Assembly (NCBI GenBank): GCA_934292805.1
Contig: CAKQXQ010000003.1
Span: 31,181-95,180, forward strand
Origin: an uncultured Roseburia sp.
Lineage (GTDB): Bacteria; Bacillota; Clostridia; Lachnospirales; Lachnospiraceae
Length of the DNA stretch: 64,000 nt
Direction: 5' to 3'
Under the pieces are notes generated by a model. That model worked only from the letters and a program-made list of their open reading frames with translations. It was not told the origin of the DNA and searched no databases. Position 1 is the first letter of the stretch. Each line of letters begins with the position of its first letter. The position numbers and the translations under genes were made by a program. This document shows, piece after piece, positions 25,917 through 35,288 of the stretch.

Positions 25917-27788
25917 ATGAAAAATTTAGACAAGACTATGTGGATCAAAAGACTGTTTATGGTACTTATGGATGTTTGTATCGTTACCGCAGTTAGTTTT
26001 CTGGCACTGATCGTTCGATTTGAGTTCAGTATCACAGCTGTACCGGATTATTACGTAGGAGTTGTCTGGAGTGCACTTCCAGCAACACTTGTGATCGCAG
26101 TGATCGTATTTTATATATTCCGTCTGTATAGCAGTCTGTGGACATATGCAGGTGCGACCGAGCTATTATATCTGACAGCAGCCTGTATTGCAGATACACT
26201 GCTTAACACAGTAAATATTCTGTTAAACTACAGAGACAGGGAATATCCTCTGCCAAGAAGCTGGTACTTCATCTATGGAGCACTTCTTCTGGCGTTTATG
26301 TTCATCAGCCGTTATTCTTACCGTGCAGTACGTACGTTCTTCGGCAAAAAGACAGATGCGAAGGATTTAAAACGTGTACTTGTGATCGGTGCCGGGGAAG
26401 CCGGAAATAATATCATAAAAGAAATCGCGGGAAGCCGCTTCTTAAATATGCATGTGGTTGGTTTCATTGATGATGATAAGAGCAAGATTGGAAAGTACAT
26501 GCATGGCGTAAAAGTACTCGGTGACAGAAGTGACATCATCGAGATCGCCAAGGATTATATGGTGGATGAGATCATTATCGCAATGCCGACAGCTACCGCA
26601 AAAGAGATGAAGGGAATCTTAGATATCTGTAAAGAGACCGGATGTGAGATGAAACGTCTTCCTGGTATGTACCAGCTTGTGAACGGAGAAGTGAGCATCA
26701 GCAAATTAAAAGACGTAGATGTCAACGACCTTCTCGGAAGAGATCCGATCAGAGTAGATATGGATTCGATCATGGGATATGTATCAGGTAAAGTTGTCAT
26801 GGTTACCGGTGGCGGTGGTTCGATCGGAAGTGAGCTTTGCCGTCAGGTCGCAATGCACAAACCAAAGCAGCTGGTGATCATCGATATTTATGAAAACAGT
26901 GTCTATGATATCCAGCAGGAATTAAAGAGAGCTTATCCGGAACTGGATCTTGTTGTACTGATCGCATCCATCCGTAACACAAAACGTATCGACAAAATTT
27001 TCGATCAGTACCGTCCTGACATCATCTATCACGCAGCAGCACATAAGCATGTACCTCTGATGGAGGACAGCCCGAACGAGGCAGTGAAGAACAATGTTGT
27101 AGGTACATGGAAGATCGTTCAGGCAGCAGATAAGTACAAAGTAAAACGTTTTGTAATGATCTCTACAGACAAGGCGGTAAACCCGACAAGCGTTATGGGT
27201 GCAACCAAGCGAATCTGTGAGATGATCATCCAGACATATAATAAACATTCCGAAACAGAATACGTAGCAGTACGTTTCGGTAATGTACTCGGAAGTAACG
27301 GAAGCGTTATTCCATTATTCAAGCAGCAGATCGCAGAAGGAGGTCCGGTTACCGTTACACATCCGGATATCATCCGTTACTTTATGACAATCCCGGAGGC
27401 TGTATCTTTGGTACTCCAGGCAGGTGCCTATGCAAAGGGTGGAGAGATCTTCATTCTCGATATGGGAGAACCGGTAAAGATCTTAGATCTTGCGAAGAAC
27501 CTGATCCTTCTTTCCGGACACAAACCAAATGAAGATATCCAGATCGTATTCACCGGTTTAAGACCAGGTGAGAAGTTATACGAAGAGATGCTCATGAAAG
27601 AAGAGGGAATGCAGGAAACTGCCAATAAACTGATCCATATCGGAAAACCGATCCAGATGGATGAGGAGAAGTTCATGCAGCAGCTTGCAGAGATCAGAGA
27701 CCATGCTCTGGAAGAACCGGATGACATCAAACAGTGGGTACAGAGAATCGTACCGACCTATTCGATCCAGGATCACAGCCAGGGCTAA
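25917..27788 (+). CDS. Membrane-bound UDP-sugar 4,6-dehydratase (PglF/WbpM/CapD family)
   Basis: The protein has 623 residues. Four N-terminal helices (to about residue 135) are followed by a first Rossmann motif VLVIGAGEAGNN near 154 and a second, VTGGGGSIGSE, near 294. The catalytic region ISTDKAVNPTSVMGATKR near 415 has the Asp-Lys and Met-x3-Lys arrangement typical of this family in place of Tyr-x3-Lys. It converts UDP-GlcNAc to UDP-4-keto-6-deoxy-GlcNAc. With the sugar transferase at 29843 and the reductase-like epimerase at 30530 it could supply the initiating sugar, such as QuiNAc or a diamino sugar. Confidence 0.92.
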   Translation: MKNLDKTMWIKRLFMVLMDVCIVTAVSFLALIVRFEFSITAVPDYYVGVVWSALPATLVIAVIVFYIFRLYSSLWTYAGATELLYLTAACIADTLLNTVNILLNYRDREYPLPRSWYFIYGALLLAFMFISRYSYRAVRTFFGKKTDAKDLKRVLVIGAGEAGNNIIKEIAGSRFLNMHVVGFIDDDKSKIGKYMHGVKVLGDRSDIIEIAKDYMVDEIIIAMPTATAKEMKGILDICKETGCEMKRLPGMYQLVNGEVSISKLKDVDVNDLLGRDPIRVDMDSIMGYVSGKVVMVTGGGGSIGSELCRQVAMHKPKQLVIIDIYENSVYDIQQELKRAYPELDLVVLIASIRNTKRIDKIFDQYRPDIIYHAAAHKHVPLMEDSPNEAVKNNVVGTWKIVQAADKYKVKRFVMISTDKAVNPTSVMGATKRICEMIIQTYNKHSETEYVAVRFGNVLGSNGSVIPLFKQQIAEGGPVTVTHPDIIRYFMTIPEAVSLVLQAGAYAKGGEIFILDMGEPVKILDLAKNLILLSGHKPNEDIQIVFTGLRPGEKLYEEMLMKEEGMQETANKLIHIGKPIQMDEEKFMQQLAEIRDHALEEPDDIKQWVQRIVPTYSIQDHSQG

Positions 27789-27810
27789 TTTATAAGACGG
27801 GAAATTTTGC

Positions 27811-29814
27811 ATGGAAAAAATATGGGAGCTGATACTGATCCTTGCACTTGCAGGAACAGTATTGATCATCAGACCAAAAGATTTTAAATTCAAAAATTTT
27901 AAAACATGGAAGAGAGAAACGCATAAGGTTGCACGCAAAAAGTTTTCCATAGACAGAAAACAGTGCATCAGAGACCTTGCGGTGATTGCAATGATCTTCG
28001 CTGTTTCATTCTTTACGGAGAGTGTTGTGTTCCAGTGGAATTCATTCGGAAGCAAGGCTTACGAGAAGACTGTCACACTGGAAGAGGCAGATAATATTAA
28101 GACACAATTCGGCAGGAAGGTATATGAATATTCGCTGGATGGCAGCTATCTTGGCAGCATCTATCTGAATTATGAGAGCGAGAAAGATATCAAAACAGTC
28201 ATAGACCTTACGTATCAAAACAGCTATCAGCAGGAAGAGGAGACAAGGATCAAAGATACCGCATCTTTTCTTCTTGGAAAATCAGCGGTGGCAGTTGATA
28301 AGAGAGCAACAAAAGTATGCATTACAGTGAAGGATGAAGATAAGGATCACATTACATCTGTCCAGTTTGTGAACCATCCGGTATTTCAGATGCCGCGGTT
28401 TCTGCTGATGTTCTTCCTGCTCACACTCGCGTATCTGTTTATCGCACACCGGACTTCATTTACAGCAAGGCCGGAATGGATGTATGCACTGGTTTCCGTA
28501 GCGATCGGAACCGTTATCATCCTCTCGGCACACCATTCCTTTGATTCATGGGATGAACAGATCCATTTCCATACGGCTTACACAGATTCATGGGTTCATA
28601 ACAGTGTTGCATATACGAATCCGGCCATGGCAAATTCAGAGATGCGTGTACCGACCGGAGATACTTACGAGGAAGAACAGTGGGTTGGAAACTGGCTTGA
28701 CAGTGTGCAGGATGAGATCGTCCTTGTTTCTGAAAAAGCAAAATTTATCAAATATAATGAGAGAGCATACCTTCCGCAGATTGCGGGAATCCTGTTCGCA
28801 AGAAAAGCAGGGCTGTCTTATGTAATGTCTATTTTTCTTGCAAAGTTTTTTAACCTATTATTCTGTACGGGTGTTACAGCCTGCACGATCCGCTATTCCA
28901 AATACGGAAAGAGACTTTTTATGTGTGCGGGATTACTTCCGACAACGGTATTTTTATACGCATCCTTTACGTATGATGCATTTCTGATCGCATTGCTCAT
29001 GCTTGGCATCGGGCTCTTTGTGACAGAGTATTTAAGCGGGGAGAAGCTGAATCCTTTGCGTACCATGATATCAGTGACAGCCATGTGCGTCGGATGTTTT
29101 CCGAAAGCAGTCTATATCCCGTTTCTGGCGTTATACTGGTTAATGCCGGAAGAGAAATTTGAAAATAAAAAACAAAAATGGCTCTTTAAAGCAGCCATCT
29201 TTGTATTATTGATCCTGATGTTTGCATCTTTCATCCTGCCTTTGATCGGCAACGTATCAAGCGGTGCAGACGTGGGAGATTACCGTGGCGGTGATACAAG
29301 CCAGACCAGCCAGTTATCCATGGTGCTTGGCTACCCGCTCACTTATACAGTTGTCCTTTTAAAGGAACTGGGAACGACTTTTGCAAGCTATTTTATCGGT
29401 CCGAAGCTCATCGCGAACTTTGCGTATCGTGGAATCTATGATGGTATCGGATATTATGTGGTAATGCTTACCATGATCTTTGTATTCCTGACGGATTATG
29501 GAATGACAGAACCGATAGACAGCGTGAGAGAGAAGAAGAAACTACTTCCGATGAAAATCTGGAATGCGATCTTAATTTTCGGGACAGCAAGTCTTGTGTG
29601 GACCGCACTATATCTGGATTTCACACCGGTCGGATCTCTTGTGATCAATGGGGTATCGCCAAGATACTACCTGCCGCTTGTCGTTCCGTTCGGGTTACTG
29701 TTTATGAACCGGAAGGTAAGATGTAATATGAAACTGGCAGCTTATCAGCTGACCGTGACGCTGCTTTTCATGTTTGGAACCGGTTGTACCGTGTATTTTC
29801 TGATGGCAGCATAG
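27811..29814 (+). CDS. Large polytopic membrane protein, DUF2142-like GT-C candidate
   Basis: The protein has 667 residues. Two isolated N-terminal helices flank a roughly 120-residue extracytoplasmic domain, and ten or more further helices follow. After the second helix block comes SFDSWDEQIHFHTAYTD near 244, the acidic loop expected of GT-C enzymes and of DUF2142 proteins (usually D-E...H). It probably transfers a sugar from undecaprenyl-phosphate onto the exported polymer. It is a candidate partner for the GacI/J/K-like genes, as GacL is in streptococci. Specificity is unknown. Confidence 0.65.
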   Translation: MEKIWELILILALAGTVLIIRPKDFKFKNFKTWKRETHKVARKKFSIDRKQCIRDLAVIAMIFAVSFFTESVVFQWNSFGSKAYEKTVTLEEADNIKTQFGRKVYEYSLDGSYLGSIYLNYESEKDIKTVIDLTYQNSYQQEEETRIKDTASFLLGKSAVAVDKRATKVCITVKDEDKDHITSVQFVNHPVFQMPRFLLMFFLLTLAYLFIAHRTSFTARPEWMYALVSVAIGTVIILSAHHSFDSWDEQIHFHTAYTDSWVHNSVAYTNPAMANSEMRVPTGDTYEEEQWVGNWLDSVQDEIVLVSEKAKFIKYNERAYLPQIAGILFARKAGLSYVMSIFLAKFFNLLFCTGVTACTIRYSKYGKRLFMCAGLLPTTVFLYASFTYDAFLIALLMLGIGLFVTEYLSGEKLNPLRTMISVTAMCVGCFPKAVYIPFLALYWLMPEEKFENKKQKWLFKAAIFVLLILMFASFILPLIGNVSSGADVGDYRGGDTSQTSQLSMVLGYPLTYTVVLLKELGTTFASYFIGPKLIANFAYRGIYDGIGYYVVMLTMIFVFLTDYGMTEPIDSVREKKKLLPMKIWNAILIFGTASLVWTALYLDFTPVGSLVINGVSPRYYLPLVVPFGLLFMNRKVRCNMKLAAYQLTVTLLFMFGTGCTVYFLMAA

Positions 29815-29842
29815 AACACAGAGTGAAAGAAAAGAGGAGCAT

Positions 29843-30472
29843 ATGAAACAATTTACAACTTCACAGAAAGTATATATGGGAGTCAAGAGAGGAATCGATA
29901 TCGTGCTTTCCGCACTGGCACTGATCTTATTATCGTGGTTGTTTCTGATCCTCTGTATCGCGATCAAAATTGACAGCAGAGGTCCGATCCTCTTCAAACA
30001 GAAACGTGTGGGAATCCATAAAACACACTTTATGATCTACAAATTCCGTACGATGCGTATTGATACGCCAAAGGATATGCCGACACATATGCTGTCCAAT
30101 CCGGATCAGTATATCACAAAGGTCGGAAAATTTTTAAGAAAGAGCAGTCTGGATGAACTGCCTCAGATCTTAAACATTCTTATGGGCAAGATGAGCATAG
30201 TAGGACCAAGACCGGCACTCTGGAATCAGTATGATCTGATCGAAGAGCGTGATAAATACGGTGCCAATGATGTTCTGCCGGGACTTACCGGCTGGGCACA
30301 GATCAACGGTCGTGATGAGCTTGAGATTGATGTCAAAGCAAAGCTTGACGGGGAATATGTGAAGAAATTCGGATTTTTAATGGATCTGAAGTGCTTCTTT
30401 GGTACGATCACAGCAGTTCTTGCACACAAAGGTGTCGTAGAGGGCGGAACCGGAGAGATGCATAAGAAGTGA
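29843..30472 (+). CDS. Undecaprenyl-phosphate sugar-1-phosphate transferase (PglC-size)
   Basis: The protein has 209 residues. One re-entrant or transmembrane helix near residues 15-40 precedes the bacterial sugar transferase domain (PF02397), with FKQKRVG, YKFRTMRIDTP, SSLDELPQILNIL (catalytic Asp-Glu) and IVGPRP. It lacks the extra N-terminal helices of WbaP-type enzymes. It starts glycan assembly by moving a sugar-1-phosphate to undecaprenyl phosphate. A second, WbaP-type initiator lies at 61502, so the locus supports at least two lipid-linked glycans. Confidence 0.93.
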   Translation: MKQFTTSQKVYMGVKRGIDIVLSALALILLSWLFLILCIAIKIDSRGPILFKQKRVGIHKTHFMIYKFRTMRIDTPKDMPTHMLSNPDQYITKVGKFLRKSSLDELPQILNILMGKMSIVGPRPALWNQYDLIEERDKYGANDVLPGLTGWAQINGRDELEIDVKAKLDGEYVKKFGFLMDLKCFFGTITAVLAHKGVVEGGTGEMHKK

Positions 30473-30529
30473 TCGCAGGGGGAGACTGTGGAAAATAGGC
30501 CGACATCATACCGGGAAGGAAACATCAGT

Positions 30530-31420
30530 ATGGAGAAACAGATTTTAATAACAGGTTCCAAAAGTTATATCGGAACTTCTTTTCAACAGTATATCAGCAA
30601 AAAAAATGGGAACATGCCGCTTGAAAATCAGTGGCATGTTACATTTGTTTCTGTGAGAAATTCAGAATGGAAGAAAATGGATTTCTCGAAATATGATACG
30701 GTTCTGCATGTCGCAGGGATCGTACACCGGAAAGAAACAGAAGACATGAAACCACTCTATGAACAGGTCAACAGGGATCTGACATTAGAGCTTGCAAAAA
30801 AGGCAAAAGCAGAGGGCGTGAAACAGTTCATCTTTTTAAGTACGATGAGTGTTTACGGAGTTGTAACAGGCAAAATCACAGAGGATACTCCTTTGTCACC
30901 GGTGAATAACTACGGCAGGAGCAAGCTTGAAGCGGAAGCGGGATTACAAAAGCTTGCATCGGAAGATTTTGTGGTGAGCATCGTAAGACCGCCGATGATC
31001 TATGGCAGGAACTGCACCGGCAACTATGCACTTCTTTCGAAGCTTGCAAAAAAGATACCGGTATTCCCGAAAGTGGAAAATGAGAGAAGCATGCTCTACA
31101 TCGACAATCTCTCTGAATTTCTGTACCGCCTGGCCGACAGGAGACAGGGAGGGATTTTCTGTCCGCAGAACCGGCATTATGTGAATACATCCGATATGGT
31201 AGCAAGGATCGCAGAAAGCTATGGAAAACCAATGCTCCTTATACCGGGATTTGGCTGGCTTATCCGTCTTATGGCAAAGAAAATCACACTTTTTGCCAAA
31301 GTTTTTGGAAGCCTGACTTATGAACAGGCGATGTCGTTCCCGGAAACGATCGGGGATTATGAAGCCATTGATTATGAGGAAAGTATCAGAAGGTCAAGTG
31401 GCAAGGCATCTTTAAATTAG
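30530..31420 (+). CDS. NAD-dependent epimerase/reductase (WbpV/WbgU-like SDR)
   Basis: The protein has 296 residues from ATG 30530 (GGAAGGA upstream). A GTG at 30488 with a GGGGGA site is a possible longer start. It begins MEKQILITGSKSYIG and has LHVAGIVHRKE, FLSTMSVYG and NNYGRSKLEAE with the catalytic Tyr and Lys. Its HVAGIVHR segment is shared with WbpV-like reductases. Right after the initiating transferase and near the PglF/WbpM-like dehydratase, it could reduce the 4-keto intermediate to UDP-QuiNAc or UDP-FucNAc. This is inferred from context. Confidence 0.82.
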   Translation: MEKQILITGSKSYIGTSFQQYISKKNGNMPLENQWHVTFVSVRNSEWKKMDFSKYDTVLHVAGIVHRKETEDMKPLYEQVNRDLTLELAKKAKAEGVKQFIFLSTMSVYGVVTGKITEDTPLSPVNNYGRSKLEAEAGLQKLASEDFVVSIVRPPMIYGRNCTGNYALLSKLAKKIPVFPKVENERSMLYIDNLSEFLYRLADRRQGGIFCPQNRHYVNTSDMVARIAESYGKPMLLIPGFGWLIRLMAKKITLFAKVFGSLTYEQAMSFPETIGDYEAIDYEESIRRSSGKASLN

Positions 31421-31433
31421 AGGGGTGATCGGG

Positions 31434-32357
31434 ATGAAGAAAATATATTCGTCATTTATAATTCTTGTATTCATATCAATCCTTGGATTGAGTGCCCATT
31501 ACTATACGTTTCCTGATATCAGGGTCAGCAATACGGAGACTGTGGTGATACCCGGAGTAGAGAGGGAATACAAATTTCTTTTTCTGACAGATATGCACAT
31601 GGCGATCAAGTCAGAACAGAATCTGGGAGAGCAGCTTGGTGACGCAGATAACAGAATGACTGCATTTGTCAATGCAAAGGGAACATACTCTTCCATACAG
31701 TTTGCACAGTGGATGAAATTCGCAAGCCGTAACAGGCTGGATGGTTTGCTGATGGGCGGTGATATGATCGATTACTATTCCGATAAAAATGTGGATTATT
31801 TATACAACAATCTGAAAACATTGAAAATACCGTACCTGTATGTCCTGGGAAATCATGACCTGTATTCTCCGTGGAATGAAAAAATCAGTAGAAGTGCAAG
31901 AATCTATCAGATGTTTCAGAAAAGAAACCCATCGTTCCAGTCCCTTGAGTTTCCGAAATTTATGATCTGTGCAGTGGATAACCAGTCGTATCAGGTTACA
32001 GAGGAAGCATTAAAAGGAATGAAACAGGCAGTCAAAAAAGCAATAGAGAAGAAAAAAGCGATCATCCTGCTTGCACATGTTCCATTCTACACAGAGCACA
32101 TAAAAAGCTTAAAAGACGCTTCTATCAACACCTGGGGCAAACCGCTTATCATCGGGGAAGGTGCCAGGGATACGACAGAGGTGACGAGAGAGTTCATGAA
32201 GCTTGCATTCGCAAAAGACAGTCCGGTCACAGCGGTATTTACAGGAGATAATCATTTCTACTACAAAGGAAAGCTGACAGACCGTATCAGTGAATGTGTG
32301 ATCGATCCAAGCTTCGCAGGAAACGGAACGATCATCAAAATAAAAGCAAAGGAGTAA
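31434..32357 (+). CDS. Membrane-anchored metallophosphoesterase
   Basis: The protein has 307 residues from ATG 31434; GAGGGGTG lies before it, and the upstream GTG 31425 is less likely. One N-terminal helix (about 8-24) acts as signal anchor. The calcineurin-like metal site is complete: DMHMA, GGDMIDYY, GNHDLY, AHVPFY and GDNHFYY. It is therefore predicted to be an extracytoplasmic phosphatase or phosphodiesterase. Being inside the glycan operon, it may act on lipid carriers or phosphorylated polymers. No substrate can be read. Confidence 0.85.
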   Translation: MKKIYSSFIILVFISILGLSAHYYTFPDIRVSNTETVVIPGVEREYKFLFLTDMHMAIKSEQNLGEQLGDADNRMTAFVNAKGTYSSIQFAQWMKFASRNRLDGLLMGGDMIDYYSDKNVDYLYNNLKTLKIPYLYVLGNHDLYSPWNEKISRSARIYQMFQKRNPSFQSLEFPKFMICAVDNQSYQVTEEALKGMKQAVKKAIEKKKAIILLAHVPFYTEHIKSLKDASINTWGKPLIIGEGARDTTEVTREFMKLAFAKDSPVTAVFTGDNHFYYKGKLTDRISECVIDPSFAGNGTIIKIKAKE

Positions 32358-32369
32358 CATCTCTTACTT

Positions 32370-33182
32370 ATGGAAAAAATATCAGTTTTAATGTCTGTAT
32401 ATAAAAAAGAAAAACCGGAGTACCTGAGAGCTTCGTTAGACAGCATGCTGTCACAGACCAGAATTGCAGATGAGATCCTTCTGGTAGAGGATGGTCCGTT
32501 GACAGAGGAACTATATGCAGTCATTGACGAATATCAGAAAAAATGTGATTCCCTTCATGTGCATGCGATCAAAGAAAATGTCCAGCTCGGCAGGGCACTT
32601 GCACAGGGTGTAGAGGCATGCCGTTATGAGCTGATCGCCAGAATGGATACCGATGATATCGCTGTGCCGGATCGTCTGGAAAAAGAGGCAGCCTATATGG
32701 AAATGCACCCGGAAGTTGATGTAGTGGGCGGAGCCATCCGTGAATTCAACGATGAAGGAACCGTAGACCGAGTGAAATACATGCCGAAGACGCAGGAAGA
32801 GATCTTAGAATACGTGAAATACCGCAATCCACTCAATCACATGACAGTGATGTACCGGAAACAGTCTATCTTAAAAGCCGGAAATTATAAACATTTCCCG
32901 TTTCTGGAGGATTATTCCCTCTGGAGCCGCATGCTCTCGGAAGGCTATCAGTTCCGCAATGTCGACGACATCCTTGTCAGAGCCAGAACAAGCATGAATC
33001 TCGTAAAAAGAAGAAGCGGCTGGTCTTACTACAAAGGCTTCCAAAAGCTCAGAAAACAGCAGCATGACCTTGGTCTGACCAATACGTATGAGTATGTAAA
33101 ATCCCAGCTTGGAACATTCGTTGTTCTGATGCTTCCGGGATGGTTAAAAGAATTTTCCTATAAGAAATTTTTGAGAAAATAG
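32370..33182 (+). CDS. Family 2 glycosyltransferase
   Basis: The protein has 270 residues. It begins EKISVLMSVYKKEKPEYL and has EDGPLTEE and the metal motif MDTDDIAVPDRL. The acceptor segment NHMTVMYRKQ and the basic C-terminus are typical of capsular GT2 enzymes of the WcaA/RfbF style. The ribosome site AGGAG is rather far upstream (about 14 bases). Donor and acceptor are unknown. Confidence 0.85.
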   Translation: MEKISVLMSVYKKEKPEYLRASLDSMLSQTRIADEILLVEDGPLTEELYAVIDEYQKKCDSLHVHAIKENVQLGRALAQGVEACRYELIARMDTDDIAVPDRLEKEAAYMEMHPEVDVVGGAIREFNDEGTVDRVKYMPKTQEEILEYVKYRNPLNHMTVMYRKQSILKAGNYKHFPFLEDYSLWSRMLSEGYQFRNVDDILVRARTSMNLVKRRSGWSYYKGFQKLRKQQHDLGLTNTYEYVKSQLGTFVVLMLPGWLKEFSYKKFLRK

Positions 33183-33204
33183 AGATAGAAAAAGGAGACA
33201 GCAA

Positions 33205-34317
33205 ATGCAGCAGGTAAAAGTGCTGGAGATCATCGGCAAGCGCCCGGTAGGCGGAGTGGGAACCGTGATGCTCAATTACCAGAAATACATGAATATGGAT
33301 CGCGTCCGAATGGACTACCTGATCTTCGGCGAGCAGGAGGAAACTTTTGATAAAGAAGTGAAAAAGCTTGGATCAATAGTATACGCATGTCCGGCTTTAT
33401 CAGGAAGACAGATGGGACAGACAAAAAAATACTTTGAGCAGTTCTTCAAAGAGCATCAGGGTGAATACGATGTCGTTCATCTCCACGCACCATACATTGC
33501 GTTCTTATGTCTTCCGGTTGCAGCGAAATATGGGATCCGGCACAGAATCGTACACAGCCATGCAACGGTGTACGCAGAAAGTACCATAAAGGCGATCCGC
33601 AACCGAATATTCTGGAACTTCTGTCAGAAGGACATTACAGACCGGATCGGATGCTCAGAGGCAGCAGGAGCCTTCCTTTTTGGGAAAAAGCCTTATACGG
33701 TATTAAAAAATGCAATCTGCTGTGAGGAATATGCTTATGATGAGTCAGTCAGAAAACAGATCCGTACACAACACCAGGCGGAAGGAAAGTTAGTTGTCGG
33801 GAATGTAGGACGCTTCAGCCAGCAGAAAAACCAGGGATACCTGATAGAAATATTTGCAAGTATACAGGAAAAACAGAAAAACAGTGTCTTATGGCTTGTA
33901 GGAGATGGGGAACTTCGTCCACAGCTTGAGGAGAAAGTAAAGGAACTCGGGTTGATAAGTTCCGTGAAATTCTTCGGCATGGTGGATAACACAAAGGAAT
34001 TATACCAGGCAATGGATGTGTTAGTGATGCCATCATTATTCGAAGGGCTTCCAATGACCGGTGTGGAGGCACAGGCATGTGGCCTGCCATGTGTATTTGC
34101 AGATACGATCACAAGAGAAGTGGATGTGATGGGAAGTCCATTCCTGTCACTTGAACAAAGCAGTACAGAGTGGGCAAATGTGGCGATCGAAGCAGCCGGA
34201 CGATTTGAAAAAGCAGGTAAGAAGCGTAGAAGTTTTGATAAGGAGCTGGCAGAGCATGGGTTTGATATCCGTGTGGAGGCCGGACGGTTAGAAGAGATGT
34301 ATGAGGGAATGAAATGA
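33205..34317 (+). CDS. Family 4 glycosyltransferase (EpsF-like)
   Basis: The protein has 370 residues. It begins VLEIIGKRPVGGVGTVMLNY and has VHSHATVY, NVGRFSQQKNQ and EGLPMTGVEAQACGLPCVF with the donor-binding Glu pair. This is the pattern of capsule GT4 enzymes seen beside Wzx/Wzy genes. It is the first gene of a tight run to 42405 in which most genes overlap by one to 23 bases, so this block is probably one translationally coupled operon. Confidence 0.88.
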   Translation: MQQVKVLEIIGKRPVGGVGTVMLNYQKYMNMDRVRMDYLIFGEQEETFDKEVKKLGSIVYACPALSGRQMGQTKKYFEQFFKEHQGEYDVVHLHAPYIAFLCLPVAAKYGIRHRIVHSHATVYAESTIKAIRNRIFWNFCQKDITDRIGCSEAAGAFLFGKKPYTVLKNAICCEEYAYDESVRKQIRTQHQAEGKLVVGNVGRFSQQKNQGYLIEIFASIQEKQKNSVLWLVGDGELRPQLEEKVKELGLISSVKFFGMVDNTKELYQAMDVLVMPSLFEGLPMTGVEAQACGLPCVFADTITREVDVMGSPFLSLEQSSTEWANVAIEAAGRFEKAGKKRRSFDKELAEHGFDIRVEAGRLEEMYEGMK

Positions 34318-35288
34318 AACCATTAATCAGTATAATTATACCAATCTATAAAGTGGAAAAATATCTGTCTGCCTGTGTGGAGAAGTTGATACATCAGAGT
34401 TATGAGAATCTGGAAATCATTCTTGTGGATGACGGCTCACCGGACAGATGCCCGGAAATCTGCGATGAGTATCAGAAAAAAGACAGCAGGATCAAAGTGA
34501 TACATAAAAAAAACGGAGGTCTGTCTGATGCAAGAAACGCAGGACTTGATATCGCACAGGGAGAATATGTGGCATTTGTCGATTCGGATGATTATGTAGA
34601 TGAACGTTATATAGATAAATTATATGATGCATTATATCAGAGTCATGCTTCGACAGCAGTTTGCGGACTTCAAATCGTAGATGAGAATAATAAGGTTTCA
34701 GAGCAGATATCGGTGACAAAAGGTGCGAATTCAGAAATTTACACAGGAAAAGAGATTATAAAAAAGGAACTTCAGGGAGAATGGGTACTTGTCACTGCCT
34801 GGGGAGCTTTATATGATATGGCAATAGTTAAAGAGATGCGTTTCCCTTGCGGAAGACATTACGAGGATGAGTATGTATTTGCAGCAAATTATATAGACCA
34901 ACAGCGTGTTGTCTGCATTCCGGAAAATCTGTATTTTTATCTTCGCAGATCGGATTCCATCATGGGGGTTACTTATAAGAAACAGGATTGTATTGACAGA
35001 CTTGATATGTGGCATGAAAGAATTCAATACTTTGAGAAGAGAAATGAAAAAGAACTGCTTCCGTCAGTGATCCAGAGCTGTCTTGCATGGAATGTGCTTT
35101 ATCTTGCAGTAAATGGTGCAGCAATGGAGAAGAATGAAATACAGCTATTGAAAACAGACATCAGGAAATATTTTTGGAAACTGTTTGCAAAGCCTTATCT
35201 TTATAATTTAAAAGAAAGTATGAAACTGGCAGTGAAATGTATCATGACATTAGTGAATGATAAAAGTTTAAGAAAGCGGTATGTATGA
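34314..35288 (+). CDS. Family 2 glycosyltransferase
   Basis: The protein has 324 residues with PLISIIIPIYKVEKYL at the N-terminus, DDGSPDR, GGLSDARN and FVDSDDYVD. It overlaps both neighbours by ATGA. It is clearly more AT-rich than the upstream rml genes. It probably adds one residue of the Wzy-dependent repeat unit. Confidence 0.88.
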   Translation: MKPLISIIIPIYKVEKYLSACVEKLIHQSYENLEIILVDDGSPDRCPEICDEYQKKDSRIKVIHKKNGGLSDARNAGLDIAQGEYVAFVDSDDYVDERYIDKLYDALYQSHASTAVCGLQIVDENNKVSEQISVTKGANSEIYTGKEIIKKELQGEWVLVTAWGALYDMAIVKEMRFPCGRHYEDEYVFAANYIDQQRVVCIPENLYFYLRRSDSIMGVTYKKQDCIDRLDMWHERIQYFEKRNEKELLPSVIQSCLAWNVLYLAVNGAAMEKNEIQLLKTDIRKYFWKLFAKPYLYNLKESMKLAVKCIMTLVNDKSLRKRYV

